From positions 1 to 33,821 of the forward strand of contig JAUXCL010000004.1 of the NCBI GenBank assembly GCA_030618905.1: DNA of 33,821 bases, in the 5' to 3' direction. The position numbers were made by a program, and so were the translations under genes. Of the stretch, positions 7,861 through 15,668 are shown piece after piece. Source of the stretch: Bacteroidales bacterium (lineage in GTDB: Bacteria > Bacteroidota > Bacteroidia > Bacteroidales > B18-G4). How positions within the stretch are numbered: the stretch's first letter is position 1; each line of letters begins with the position of its first letter. The notes under the pieces are model-generated. The model worked only from the letters and a program-made list of their open reading frames with translations, searched no databases and was not told where the DNA came from.

Positions 7861-10812
7861 TCAATTTTTGTTTCTCACTTTTGTCATATAACTGACAGAA
7901 GGAAGCGTATGTAAATATTCCAGTAACTGATATGTCCTTGGATCTTTCAATAATCTGGAGATCTCACTTTCCGGGTCATTCATATTGCCAAAAATGATAG
8001 CATTTCCAGGGCATGATTGCTGGCAGGCAGGTTTGATCTCCCCATCATCCAATATTCGCCCTTCGTTTTTAGCCAATAATTTCTTTTCCTGGATACGCTG
8101 TACACAGAATGAGCATTTCTCAACCACACCTCTTGACCTGACGGTAACATCAGGATTGAGGACCAGCTTTTCCTGCTCGCTGTTCATGTTATAGTCATAT
8201 TCATCATTGTCAACAAACTCGAACCAGTTAAAACGCCTGACCCGGTATGGACAGTTGTTCATGCAATAACGCGTTCCGATACAACGGTTATAAGCCATCT
8301 GGTTAAGCCCTTCATTACTGTGTGGCGTGGCTGCGACGGGACAAACATTTTCGCAGGGAGCATTATCACAATGCTGACACATCACCGGTTGGTGCACCAC
8401 TTCAGGATTATCCGGATCATCAGAATAATACCTGTCAATTCTTATCCAGTGCATGATACGCCTGTTTTTAACTTCTTCTTTTCCAATAACAGCCACATTA
8501 TTTTCGGCCTGACAGCTGATAATGCAGTTGCCACACCCGATACAGGCATTCAGGTTGATGGCCATGCCCCAATGGTATCCGTCATATTCCGGGATTTCAT
8601 ACAAGGTCAGGTTTTGCTTGGCAATATCCATGTGGATTTCATTGCCGGAATTGGGTTTCTCCTGCCATTGATCAAGGGTCGTTTCCCTGACAATAGGACG
8701 TCCTTCCATGCTATTGTGGGTTTGAGTAGTGGCCAGGGGGTAGGTCTTGCCTGTTACTTTCTCCAGTTGCACCACCCTGCCTGAAAGTTTACGAAGTCCT
8801 TCAAAGGAATTGATGTATGGATAGAGGTTCTTGCCAATGCCTTCGGCTACCTTGCCTGCAATAAGCCTTCCATACCCAAGAGCAACGGAGACAGTACCAT
8901 GTGCCTGACCTGCTTGTATCAGTGCCGGCAATTCCAATTCACCATTGATGGACAGTATATCTTCCTGTTCAATGCCATGCTCCCCGGCATATTTAGGAGG
9001 AATGCAAATGTAATTATCCCAAACGGCTGTTGTTATCGGATCGGGCATTTCCTGCAACCAGGGATTATTGGCATTTTTGCCGGATCCGATCGACATTTTT
9101 TCATACAAGACCAATTCCAGCCCATTATCATTACTGGAAAGTGCTTTCAAGGGTACATCCTGAAAAGCAGGTTGATCTTTTTCTATTTGTTCAATGTGCA
9201 TGATGCCATCATGAACAGCCTGGTACCAAAAATCGGAAAACAACATGAATTGATCCTGTTGTGAAAACAGCTCTTGTTCCCAATATGCTTCAAGATAAGC
9301 GGCATAATCCGTATCCGATCCCATCCACTTGATTAAAGAATCCTGGAACTGCCTGGTGTTAAATATTTTTTGTATTGCCGGTTGGGCCAGGCTATAATAG
9401 CCTTGCTTAGGTTCTGCATCATTCCATGATTCAAGATAATGGTTGTCAGGACAGACATATTCAGCAAGGTCAGCTGTTTCATCAATCCTGTCAGAAAATG
9501 AAATACTGAGATCAAGCTTAGCCATGCCATCAGCAAATTTCTTCGCATCAGGATAGTCATATGCCGGATTCACGTTGTAAATCAGCAATGCACCTACATT
9601 TCCATTGGCCATATCCTCTACCAGTCTGGTCATCTCCTGATCAATACCCTGCCTGATAAACATGGGTTTACTGAGGTCGATGGTATGTCCGTAGTTGCCC
9701 AATAAGTTATTAATCGCATTGACAATGAGCTGTATGCCCAGGTCATTAGCCCCCGAAATAAGCAATGATTTCCCTTTGTTCCTGAGCAGCTCCAGAGCCA
9801 GCTCATGCACATCAACCGGTGTAGCGGGTGCATTATAAGTGCCGGTTCCAACAGTGTTGGCAATTTCATTGTAAAGATTGAGCAGTACTGCCCCTTCATC
9901 AGAAGGTTTGATGCTAACACGTTCATCTGCATTTGAACCGGTCAGCGACATGCCGGATTCATATTGCAGATGGCGCGACATGGGAAGTCCGTTGACCAGG
10001 TTCCTCCTGCTGGAATACTGTTTGGCAAACTCGACAGGGGAAAGCCAATTTCCAAGAAAATCCGCATTGAATCCCACAATCAGGTCTGCTTTGTCAAAAT
10101 AGTATGAAGGAATGGCTTTTGAGCCGAATTGCATCTCGTTTGCCTGCAGTAAGGCAGAGGCCGAGATGGTATCATAACTTACCCATGCTGTTCCAGGGAA
10201 TTTAACCTGGAATTCACCAATCAGCTTTTTAGTGGCAGGGCTGATGATGGTAGAGCTGAGCATGACTATCTTTTTTCCTGCTGATGACAGCTTCTCAAGT
10301 TTGGAAATGATCTCGGCATCTATGGTTTCCCAATCGGCTTTTTCATTTTTCTTTAAAGGCTCCCTGAATCTTGCTTCATCATACAAACTCAAAACTGATG
10401 ATTGAACCCTTGCACTGGTTCCTCCCCGGGAGATGGGGGATAATTCATTTCCCTCTATTTTGATCGGCCTGCCTTCCCTTGTTTTCACAAGAATACTGCA
10501 ATAATCCTGTCCGTCAAAAAAGGTTGAAGCATAATAATTGGCGACTCCCGGTACCACTTCCTGTGGTTGATTCAGGTAGGGAATGGCTTTGCGTACCGGT
10601 GTTTCACAACTCGTTGCGATCGCAGCATAACCAACGGTGAAGCCCAGCATTTTTAAAAAGTCACGCCGGTTTGATTTACCTCTTATCTCGTCATCTGTCA
10701 GACCTTCAATTGGAGACTCAGCATTGCTTTCCTGTTTTTCCAATTTCGAACTGTCTTCCGCTGGGTTTGAATGCTGCTTATATTCTTCTATGCTTTGCCA
10801 GTATTTTTTCAT
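7861..10812 (-). CDS. actB: Alternative complex III subunit ActB, molybdopterin-type plus iron-sulfur fusion
   Basis: Large peripheral iron-sulfur subunit of alternative complex III. The 983 residues fuse a molybdopterin-oxidoreductase-like domain, which in this family carries no molybdenum cofactor, to a ferredoxin-type domain. A twin-arginine motif RRDFLK is at 49-54, followed by a hydrophobic stretch, so Tat export is indicated; tatA lies elsewhere in the window. Cysteines lie at 757/760/763/767, 812/815/820/824, 844/850/854 and 900/903/930/934. The third group lacks one Cys (Thr847 in CIGTRYC), which fits the three [4Fe-4S] plus one [3Fe-4S] content known for the family. The gene starts 24 bp after actA. 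Confidence 0.95.
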   Translation of the reverse strand: MKKYWQSIEEYKQHSNPAEDSSKLEKQESNAESPIEGLTDDEIRGKSNRRDFLKMLGFTVGYAAIATSCETPVRKAIPYLNQPQEVVPGVANYYASTFFDGQDYCSILVKTREGRPIKIEGNELSPISRGGTSARVQSSVLSLYDEARFREPLKKNEKADWETIDAEIISKLEKLSSAGKKIVMLSSTIISPATKKLIGEFQVKFPGTAWVSYDTISASALLQANEMQFGSKAIPSYYFDKADLIVGFNADFLGNWLSPVEFAKQYSSRRNLVNGLPMSRHLQYESGMSLTGSNADERVSIKPSDEGAVLLNLYNEIANTVGTGTYNAPATPVDVHELALELLRNKGKSLLISGANDLGIQLIVNAINNLLGNYGHTIDLSKPMFIRQGIDQEMTRLVEDMANGNVGALLIYNVNPAYDYPDAKKFADGMAKLDLSISFSDRIDETADLAEYVCPDNHYLESWNDAEPKQGYYSLAQPAIQKIFNTRQFQDSLIKWMGSDTDYAAYLEAYWEQELFSQQDQFMLFSDFWYQAVHDGIMHIEQIEKDQPAFQDVPLKALSSNDNGLELVLYEKMSIGSGKNANNPWLQEMPDPITTAVWDNYICIPPKYAGEHGIEQEDILSINGELELPALIQAGQAHGTVSVALGYGRLIAGKVAEGIGKNLYPYINSFEGLRKLSGRVVQLEKVTGKTYPLATTQTHNSMEGRPIVRETTLDQWQEKPNSGNEIHMDIAKQNLTLYEIPEYDGYHWGMAINLNACIGCGNCIISCQAENNVAVIGKEEVKNRRIMHWIRIDRYYSDDPDNPEVVHQPVMCQHCDNAPCENVCPVAATPHSNEGLNQMAYNRCIGTRYCMNNCPYRVRRFNWFEFVDNDEYDYNMNSEQEKLVLNPDVTVRSRGVVEKCSFCVQRIQEKKLLAKNEGRILDDGEIKPACQQSCPGNAIIFGNMNDPESEISRLLKDPRTYQLLEYLHTLPSVSYMTKVRNKN

Positions 10813-10836
10813 AATCTTTATTGCGTTAAATGGCGA

Positions 10837-11997
10837 TTAATAATGGCATTTCTGACAATCATTGCCTCCGATATCATCAACAGTAACTATCGTCTTTTTG
10901 CCACTCTTCAATTGTTCATGCAATTTCTCATAACTCCTGTAGAAATCATTATTGATGAACTGTACTTCAGTCCTCCGGTGACAATTCACGCACCAGCCCA
11001 TGCCAAGGTCGTTCACCTGCTGGATCCGGTCCATTTCCTTTACTTCTCCATGGCATTGAGCACAATCAATATTACCCACTGAAACATGCTGGGCATGATT
11101 GAAATATACATGGTCAGGTAAATTGTGGACTTTTACCCATTCGATGGGTTTATGGGTTTCAACAGCTGCATATATTTTGGCAATTTCTTCTTTTCCGGTT
11201 TGTGTTCCCTCTTTGACCACATTATGGCAATTCATACACACAGCAACACTGGGTATCCCGGCATGCATGCTTTCATCAACAGTACTGTGGCAATATTTAC
11301 AATCAGTCTGGTTATCACCCGCATGTATCCTATGCGAAAACTGAATGGGTTGATCGGGCTCATAATATTGCTGCCGGCCCAGGTTCTGAGCTTCCAGGAT
11401 GCTTACTTCCGTGACAACAGCAGCTGAGATGAGGATTATGATAATGTGGATTGCTTTTACCTTGACGATCCTGGTGATTAACAGGTCGAGCAGGGCGATC
11501 AGGATAATGATGACGGATATGAAAAATGAGACCTGCAGGTTAGAAAATGGATTCTCCGTATCTGCCATAAACACGTATTGATCTTCGGTAGCATGCTCAT
11601 CTGCTGCTGCTTCTGTCTTGACTGCCATGTCATAATTTTCTATGTAGGCGAGCACGGCATCTACCTGTCCGGTGGTGAAGTTATTAGGAGGCATCGGGAT
11701 CTTATTATTCTCCTCAAAGATCTTAACCGCATATTCATCTCCTGCCTGCACCAGTTCCTGGGAGTTGATGATGAACTTAACCAGCCATTCCTTTTCAAGG
11801 CGTTCGGTGACACCTTTAAGGTCCGGTCCGATCAGCTTTCCTTTCCCGATCGTATGGCACGCGGCACATACCTTGAATAATTGTTCACCTTCATCCTGGG
11901 CTTGTAATTCCCAGCCTGAAATCATGAATAATAATGCGATAATGGAAATAATTTTGAGGAAATATTTCGCAGGCTTACAGAAATGTAAATTGTGCAT
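10837..11997 (-). CDS. actA: Alternative complex III subunit ActA, pentahaem cytochrome c with extra N-terminal monohaem domain
   Basis: Multihaem cytochrome c subunit that takes electrons from the iron-sulfur subunit. Six CxxCH sites are present: CAACH at 44-48 in an N-terminal class I cytochrome domain behind a signal peptide, then CKYCH, CMNCH, CAQCH, CVNCH and CQKCH, the last only one residue from the C-terminus. A transmembrane helix near 155-175 and a second at about 180-200 separate the two parts. The classic ActA is the pentahaem part alone (a little over 200 residues); the 386-residue fused form is found in Bacteroidota. This is the first gene of the act operon. A TACTTTTG sequence lies only 3 bp before the start codon. 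Confidence 0.95.
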   Translation of the reverse strand: MHNLHFCKPAKYFLKIISIIALLFMISGWELQAQDEGEQLFKVCAACHTIGKGKLIGPDLKGVTERLEKEWLVKFIINSQELVQAGDEYAVKIFEENNKIPMPPNNFTTGQVDAVLAYIENYDMAVKTEAAADEHATEDQYVFMADTENPFSNLQVSFFISVIIILIALLDLLITRIVKVKAIHIIIILISAAVVTEVSILEAQNLGRQQYYEPDQPIQFSHRIHAGDNQTDCKYCHSTVDESMHAGIPSVAVCMNCHNVVKEGTQTGKEEIAKIYAAVETHKPIEWVKVHNLPDHVYFNHAQHVSVGNIDCAQCHGEVKEMDRIQQVNDLGMGWCVNCHRRTEVQFINNDFYRSYEKLHEQLKSGKKTIVTVDDIGGNDCQKCHY

Positions 11998-12013
11998 ACC
12001 AAAAGTAATTTAA

Positions 12014-12361
12014 TTACAGAAGAAGAATTCTGAGGTTTTTGGTTCTTAGTATCTTACCCAATATCCCGGTCATAAAATACCAGAGACATACTGGAAGATA
12101 AAAATATAAATTAAATTGAATAGAATGAAAAAAAATTAAAGAAGGGTTCGATCCGGACTTTTTGGCATACTGATCTGAGGTATATTCTCCGGATGCCAGT
12201 GCCATCAACACCTTGGTGCCACTGAGGAGTCCGGAATAATAATCGTTTTGTTTGAAATGGGGGATCATTTCATAGTCGATGATGCGTGAAACGATAGCAT
12301 CCGGAGTGGCCCCTGGAATCAGTATCAGGGTAAGATATGAATATTAAAATAAGCTTTTCAT
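12014..12361 (-). pseudogene. Remnant of a second TPM-domain (YgcG-type) gene, internally deleted
   Basis: An ATG directly follows the stop of the upstream TPM gene (TAG-ATG at 12364-12359) but runs only MKSLF before a stop. A different frame, open from about 12343, then reads PGATPDAIVSRIID, YEMIPHFKQNDYYSGL and MALASGEYT. This is the conserved final third of the TPM domain in secreted YgcG-type proteins (normally GvlPDa..s.iI...i.P.F..gdYy.Gl). The expected ~130 residues containing the signal peptide and the first two thirds of the TPM fold are missing. The C-terminal stretch, which should be a membrane helix, contains a run of eight T and is more hydrophobic in another frame, so a slippage there is possible. 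The neighbours lemA and TPM gene fit the usual lemA-TPM-TPM arrangement. An 84-residue start at 12268 is open but is unlikely to be a working protein. Confidence 0.75.
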
Positions 12362-12808
12362 CTAATCTTTGCCAAAAGATATTTCATCGGGCAATTCATT
12401 GACATCATCTGTCTGGTATGGATAGTGTTTTTTAAGGTATCTCCCAATGTCCGTGATCCCTTCGATCAGGCCCTCAGTGAATTCTGCTTCCCTGAAATAG
12501 TTCAGCATCCTGGCTTTGATCTCTTCCCAAAAGTTTTCGGGAACTGCTTTATTAATTCCCTCATCTCCGATGATAGCGAATTTCCTGTTTTTAATGGCGA
12601 GGTAAAATAAAACACCATTTCTAAGCTCTGTTTTATTGATCTTGAGTGTTTTGAAGATATAAGCACCCCTGTTCATCACATCACCATCGCAAACATTTTC
12701 GATATGGACTCGGATCTCTCCCGAGGTATCCAGTTCGGCATTGAGAATGGCTTGTTTGATGTCCTCTTGCTGTTCTTTGCTAAAAAAACTACGCGCTGAT
12801 TTGCCCAT
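12362..12808 (-). CDS. TPM-domain protein (YgcG/Psb32-related)
   Basis: The 148-residue protein is a soluble TPM-fold domain with no signal peptide and no membrane helix. Visible family features are the opening FSKEQQEDIKQAI..AELDTSGEIRVHIE, the central NGVLFYLAIKNRKFAIIGDEGIN and the closing EAEFTEGLIEGITDIGRYLKKHYP (landmarks within about residues 8-130). TPM proteins of this short type commonly lie next to lemA in Bacteroidota. A phosphatase activity has been reported for one plant TPM protein, but the role here is not known. The start is 31 bp after lemA and the stop abuts the start of the decayed second TPM gene. Confidence 0.88.
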   Translation of the reverse strand: MGKSARSFFSKEQQEDIKQAILNAELDTSGEIRVHIENVCDGDVMNRGAYIFKTLKINKTELRNGVLFYLAIKNRKFAIIGDEGINKAVPENFWEEIKARMLNYFREAEFTEGLIEGITDIGRYLKKHYPYQTDDVNELPDEISFGKD

Positions 12809-12839
12809 GCTTAAATGATATTATGTTTCGATAACAGAA

Positions 12840-13433
12840 TTAGAATTTCACTTCCGGTGCTTGCTCCATCCCTTGTACGCCTTCGAAATATGGCATCTTG
12901 CCAAATCCGAAAATGCCAGCAAGTAAGTTATTCGGGAATGTCCTGATGTAGCTGTTGTAATCAAAAGTCGATTCATTGAATTTCCTCCTGGCATTGGTGA
13001 TCCAGTTCTCCGTACCTTCCAGCTGCACCTGTAAATCCCTGAAATTCTGATTGGCTTTCAGATCAGGATAGCGTTCAACAACGACCAGCAATTTCGATAA
13101 TGCTGACGATAGTCCGTCCTGGGCCTGCTGAAACTGACGTATGGATTCCGTGTTCAAATCTTCAGGCTTTACGGTTACGGAGGTGGCCCTGGCCCTGGCT
13201 TCTACAACCTCAGTCAGGGTTTCCTGTTCATGGTCTGCGTAACCTTTTACAGTGTTGACTAGATTTGGGATCAGGTCAGCACGCCGTTGATAATTGTTTT
13301 CTACCTGCGACCATTTTTCACTGATCCCTTCTTCCAAAACGACCATATTGTTATATCTCCCTTTAAACAAGAAATAGGCTGCCACCAGGAGTACAACAAT
13401 GACAATGATAGTAATGATCCTGCTTTTATTCAT
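12840..13433 (-). CDS. lemA: LemA family protein
   Basis: Membrane-anchored coiled-coil-rich protein of the LemA family, whose molecular function is unsettled. The 197 residues start with a single N-terminal helix (IITIIVIVVLLVAAYFLF) and then the family core: EGISEKWSQVENNYQRRADL, IPNLVNTVKGYADHE and VVEARARA, followed by NFRDLQVQLEGTENWI and the C-terminal RTFPNNLLAG segment (residues 34-175). The length is normal for the family. It heads a short operon with two TPM-type genes, one of them now broken. Only a one-mismatch -7-like sequence (TATTTTCG, minus strand, 13471-13464) is seen upstream. Confidence 0.95.
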   Translation of the reverse strand: MNKSRIITIIVIVVLLVAAYFLFKGRYNNMVVLEEGISEKWSQVENNYQRRADLIPNLVNTVKGYADHEQETLTEVVEARARATSVTVKPEDLNTESIRQFQQAQDGLSSALSKLLVVVERYPDLKANQNFRDLQVQLEGTENWITNARRKFNESTFDYNSYIRTFPNNLLAGIFGFGKMPYFEGVQGMEQAPEVKF

Positions 13434-13540
13434 TTGATGATATAATTTTGTTCACCGATAAAACGAAAATAGATAACTCTAAAGTACATAAACTCGATGA
13501 ATAAATTATCATGTGATTCGTTTTATTTTAAGCTATTGAA

Positions 13541-15445
13541 TTATTCAATAATCTTGATACTTCTGTTAATAAACTCCGACATGCTCTTTCCTTTAAGTAA
13601 GTTCTGTGACAGCAATGCCAGGTCATATAATTGCTTGACAAACTGGTCTTGCATATCTTCTTTTCCTTCATCCAGTATTTTGGTCATGACCGGATTGTTA
13701 ACGTTGACAACCAGGTTCATTTGGTCAGGCAAATCTCCAAAACCAAATCCGGATCCTCCAAGTGCTGACATGTCTTTCATACGGCGCATGTATTCTGGCC
13801 TTGTGATGATCACAGGCAGGTCTTCTTCACCCAGATTTTCCAAGACAACAGTGAACTTTTCCTTTTCAATATTTCTCTCCACTATACCTTTTAGCGTCTC
13901 TTTTTGCTTGTCGTCCAGTTTTGAGGGCAACTCGTCTTCCTTCATGATGAGCTTATCGATGGTGTCGGCATCTACCCTGGTAAAGACAGTATCCTGAAAT
14001 TTTTGTTCCAGTGTATTGATGAAATGATTGTCTAATACACCATCAAGTAAAAGCACATCATAGCCCCTGTCTTTTGCAGTTTCAATGAATGTGTGCTGAT
14101 CTTCAAGGGCATTTGAATACAGGTATACAAGTTTTTTATCCTTGTCAGTCTGATTGGTCTTGATATGCTTTTTGTACTCATTGAAAGTGAAGTATTTGCT
14201 TTCAGTATTCTTTAGTAAGGAAAACTTCTCGGCCCGCTCGTAAAATTTTTCCTCTGAGATCATACCATAGATGATAAAGACCTTAATGTCATCCCATTTT
14301 TCCTCAAAGCTTTTCCTGTCTTTTTTGAATAACTCTTCCAGTTTATCAGCTACTTTACGCATAATATAACCAGAGATCTTCTTGACACTGGCATCACTTT
14401 GTAAGAAAGATCGGCTTACATTTAAAGGGATATCCGGTGAGTCAATCACCCCATGAAGTATGGTCAGAAAGTCAGGCACTATACCTTCAACAGAATCGGT
14501 AACAAACACCTGGTTGCTGTAAAGCTGGATTTTATCGCGCTGGACTTCAACATTCTTTTTAACCTTTGGAAAATATAAGATCCCCGTCAGGTTAAATGGA
14601 TAATCCACATTAAGATGGATTTGGAACAGCGGCTCATCAAATGACATGGGATATAATTCCCTGTAGAAATTCTTATAATCTTCATCATTACAATCCGCAG
14701 GTTTTTTCTTCCACAATGGATCTGTATTGTTGATGATCCTGGGTTTTTCCACTTCTATGGTCTTGTCGTTACCATCTTTATCTTTCTTACCTTCCACCTT
14801 TTCAAAGGTCTTTTCCATACCAAACTGGATTGGTATGGGAAGGAATTTACAATACTTTTTCAGCAGCCCGAGGATCTTGTGGTCCTCAAGAAATTCTTTA
14901 GATTCTTTATCCATATGCACAATGATCTCAGTGCCCCTGTCAGCTTTTTCAATTTCCGTCATGGTATAATCAGGGCTACCGTCACATTCCCAATTGATGG
15001 CTTTTGTGCTACCTCCTTTTTTGTAAGTTTTGGTTTGGATTTCCACCTTATCGGCAACCATGAAAGATGAATAGAATCCCAGTCCGAAATGTCCAATAAT
15101 GGCATTTCTTTCCGCCTCGGTTTTAGTTTTGAACTTTTTCACGAATTCCTCTGCACTGGAGAATGCGATCTGGTTGATATATTTGTCAACTTCTTCCGCA
15201 TTCATACCGATTCCCCTGTCTTTTACCGATAGGGTCCCTGCCTTTTTGTCAACCACGACCTGTATGGTCAGGTCGCCCAGTTCTCCCTTGAATGCACCTA
15301 CTGACACCAATGTTTTTAGCTTTTGTGTGGCATCTATTGCATTTGAAATGAGCTCCCTGAGAAAGATCTCATGATCTGAGTAAAGGAACTTTTTAATGAT
15401 GGGGAAAATGTTTTCGGTCTGAACGTTGATTTTACCTTTCTGCAT
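13541..15445 (-). CDS. htpG: Molecular chaperone HtpG (Hsp90)
   Basis: Bacterial Hsp90, an ATP-dependent cytosolic homodimeric chaperone. The 634-residue length is usual. The N-terminal GHKL ATPase domain has FLRELISNAIDA (catalytic Glu31 and Asn35), DRGIGM at 76-81 and the lid motif GHFGLGF at 118-124. A charged linker follows (KKDKDGNDKT near 220), then the middle domain with LYSNQVFVTDS and LNVSRSFLQSD and the C-terminal dimerisation domain. No MEEVD tail is present, as expected in bacteria. It is transcribed alone, divergent from ilvE across 223 bp. No CIRCE element was found upstream; a 12-bp palindrome lies 75 bp before the start. Confidence 0.97.
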   Translation of the reverse strand: MQKGKINVQTENIFPIIKKFLYSDHEIFLRELISNAIDATQKLKTLVSVGAFKGELGDLTIQVVVDKKAGTLSVKDRGIGMNAEEVDKYINQIAFSSAEEFVKKFKTKTEAERNAIIGHFGLGFYSSFMVADKVEIQTKTYKKGGSTKAINWECDGSPDYTMTEIEKADRGTEIIVHMDKESKEFLEDHKILGLLKKYCKFLPIPIQFGMEKTFEKVEGKKDKDGNDKTIEVEKPRIINNTDPLWKKKPADCNDEDYKNFYRELYPMSFDEPLFQIHLNVDYPFNLTGILYFPKVKKNVEVQRDKIQLYSNQVFVTDSVEGIVPDFLTILHGVIDSPDIPLNVSRSFLQSDASVKKISGYIMRKVADKLEELFKKDRKSFEEKWDDIKVFIIYGMISEEKFYERAEKFSLLKNTESKYFTFNEYKKHIKTNQTDKDKKLVYLYSNALEDQHTFIETAKDRGYDVLLLDGVLDNHFINTLEQKFQDTVFTRVDADTIDKLIMKEDELPSKLDDKQKETLKGIVERNIEKEKFTVVLENLGEEDLPVIITRPEYMRRMKDMSALGGSGFGFGDLPDQMNLVVNVNNPVMTKILDEGKEDMQDQFVKQLYDLALLSQNLLKGKSMSEFINRSIKIIE

Positions 15446-15519
15446 ATCTATCTTATTTTTCTTATGTTATCTGTGTTGAATTTACTTGCTTTGGCTTATC
15501 ACAAACGCTGTGCCAATGG

Positions 15520-15531
15520 GTCAGGCCTGAC
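15520..15531. promoter_or_regulatory. Perfect 12-bp palindrome between htpG and ilvE
   Basis: GTCAGGCCTGAC is a perfect dyad in the 223-bp divergent gap, 75 bp before htpG and 138 bp before ilvE. The rest of the gap is AT-rich and holds the ilvE promoter. It could be an operator for one of the two genes; the regulator is unknown. Confidence 0.3.
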
Positions 15532-15594
15532 ATTTTGACGTTGTTTTAACTTACACCGACCTCTCTGATGCGGACGTAATTTAGACTGATTACA

Positions 15595-15626
15595 TTTATA
15601 AATCATGAATATATTTTCTATTTTAG
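15595..15626 (+). promoter_or_regulatory. Probable ilvE promoter
   Basis: TTTA at 15595 followed after 20 nt by TATTTTAG at 15619-15626 is one mismatch per box from the Bacteroidota pattern TTTG-N19/21-TAnnTTTG. The start codon is 42 nt downstream. The 15-mer TTTCTATTTTAGCAA around the -7 box recurs exactly at 26643-26657 and almost exactly in the secDF promoter. Confidence 0.5.
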
Positions 15627-15668
15627 CAAGCATAATTATCGTAAAACTTACCTGTAACAGCATACATC

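Noticed and set aside
8320-8784. 154-codon open frame antisense to actB
   Set aside because: Mirror of a strongly conserved iron-sulfur region; no start signal or family features.
7861-10812. A catabolic molybdoenzyme such as polysulfide or nitrate reductase
   Set aside because: The order of actA, actC, actD, actE and actF around it and the fused ferredoxin domain identify it as ActB of alternative complex III.
12014-12268. A small intact 84-residue membrane protein
   Set aside because: Its N-terminal half is the last third of a TPM domain whose in-frame continuation extends upstream of the ATG, so a gene remnant explains it better.
13534-13550. 17-nt palindrome TATTGAATTATTCAATA overlapping the htpG stop as a terminator
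   Set aside because: The stem is all AT-rich with a one-base loop, overlaps the stop codon and has no clear U-tract, so it is not a credible intrinsic terminator.
15446-15668. Heat-shock control element (CIRCE) upstream of htpG
   Set aside because: No TTAGCACTC/GAGTGCTAA inverted repeat is present.
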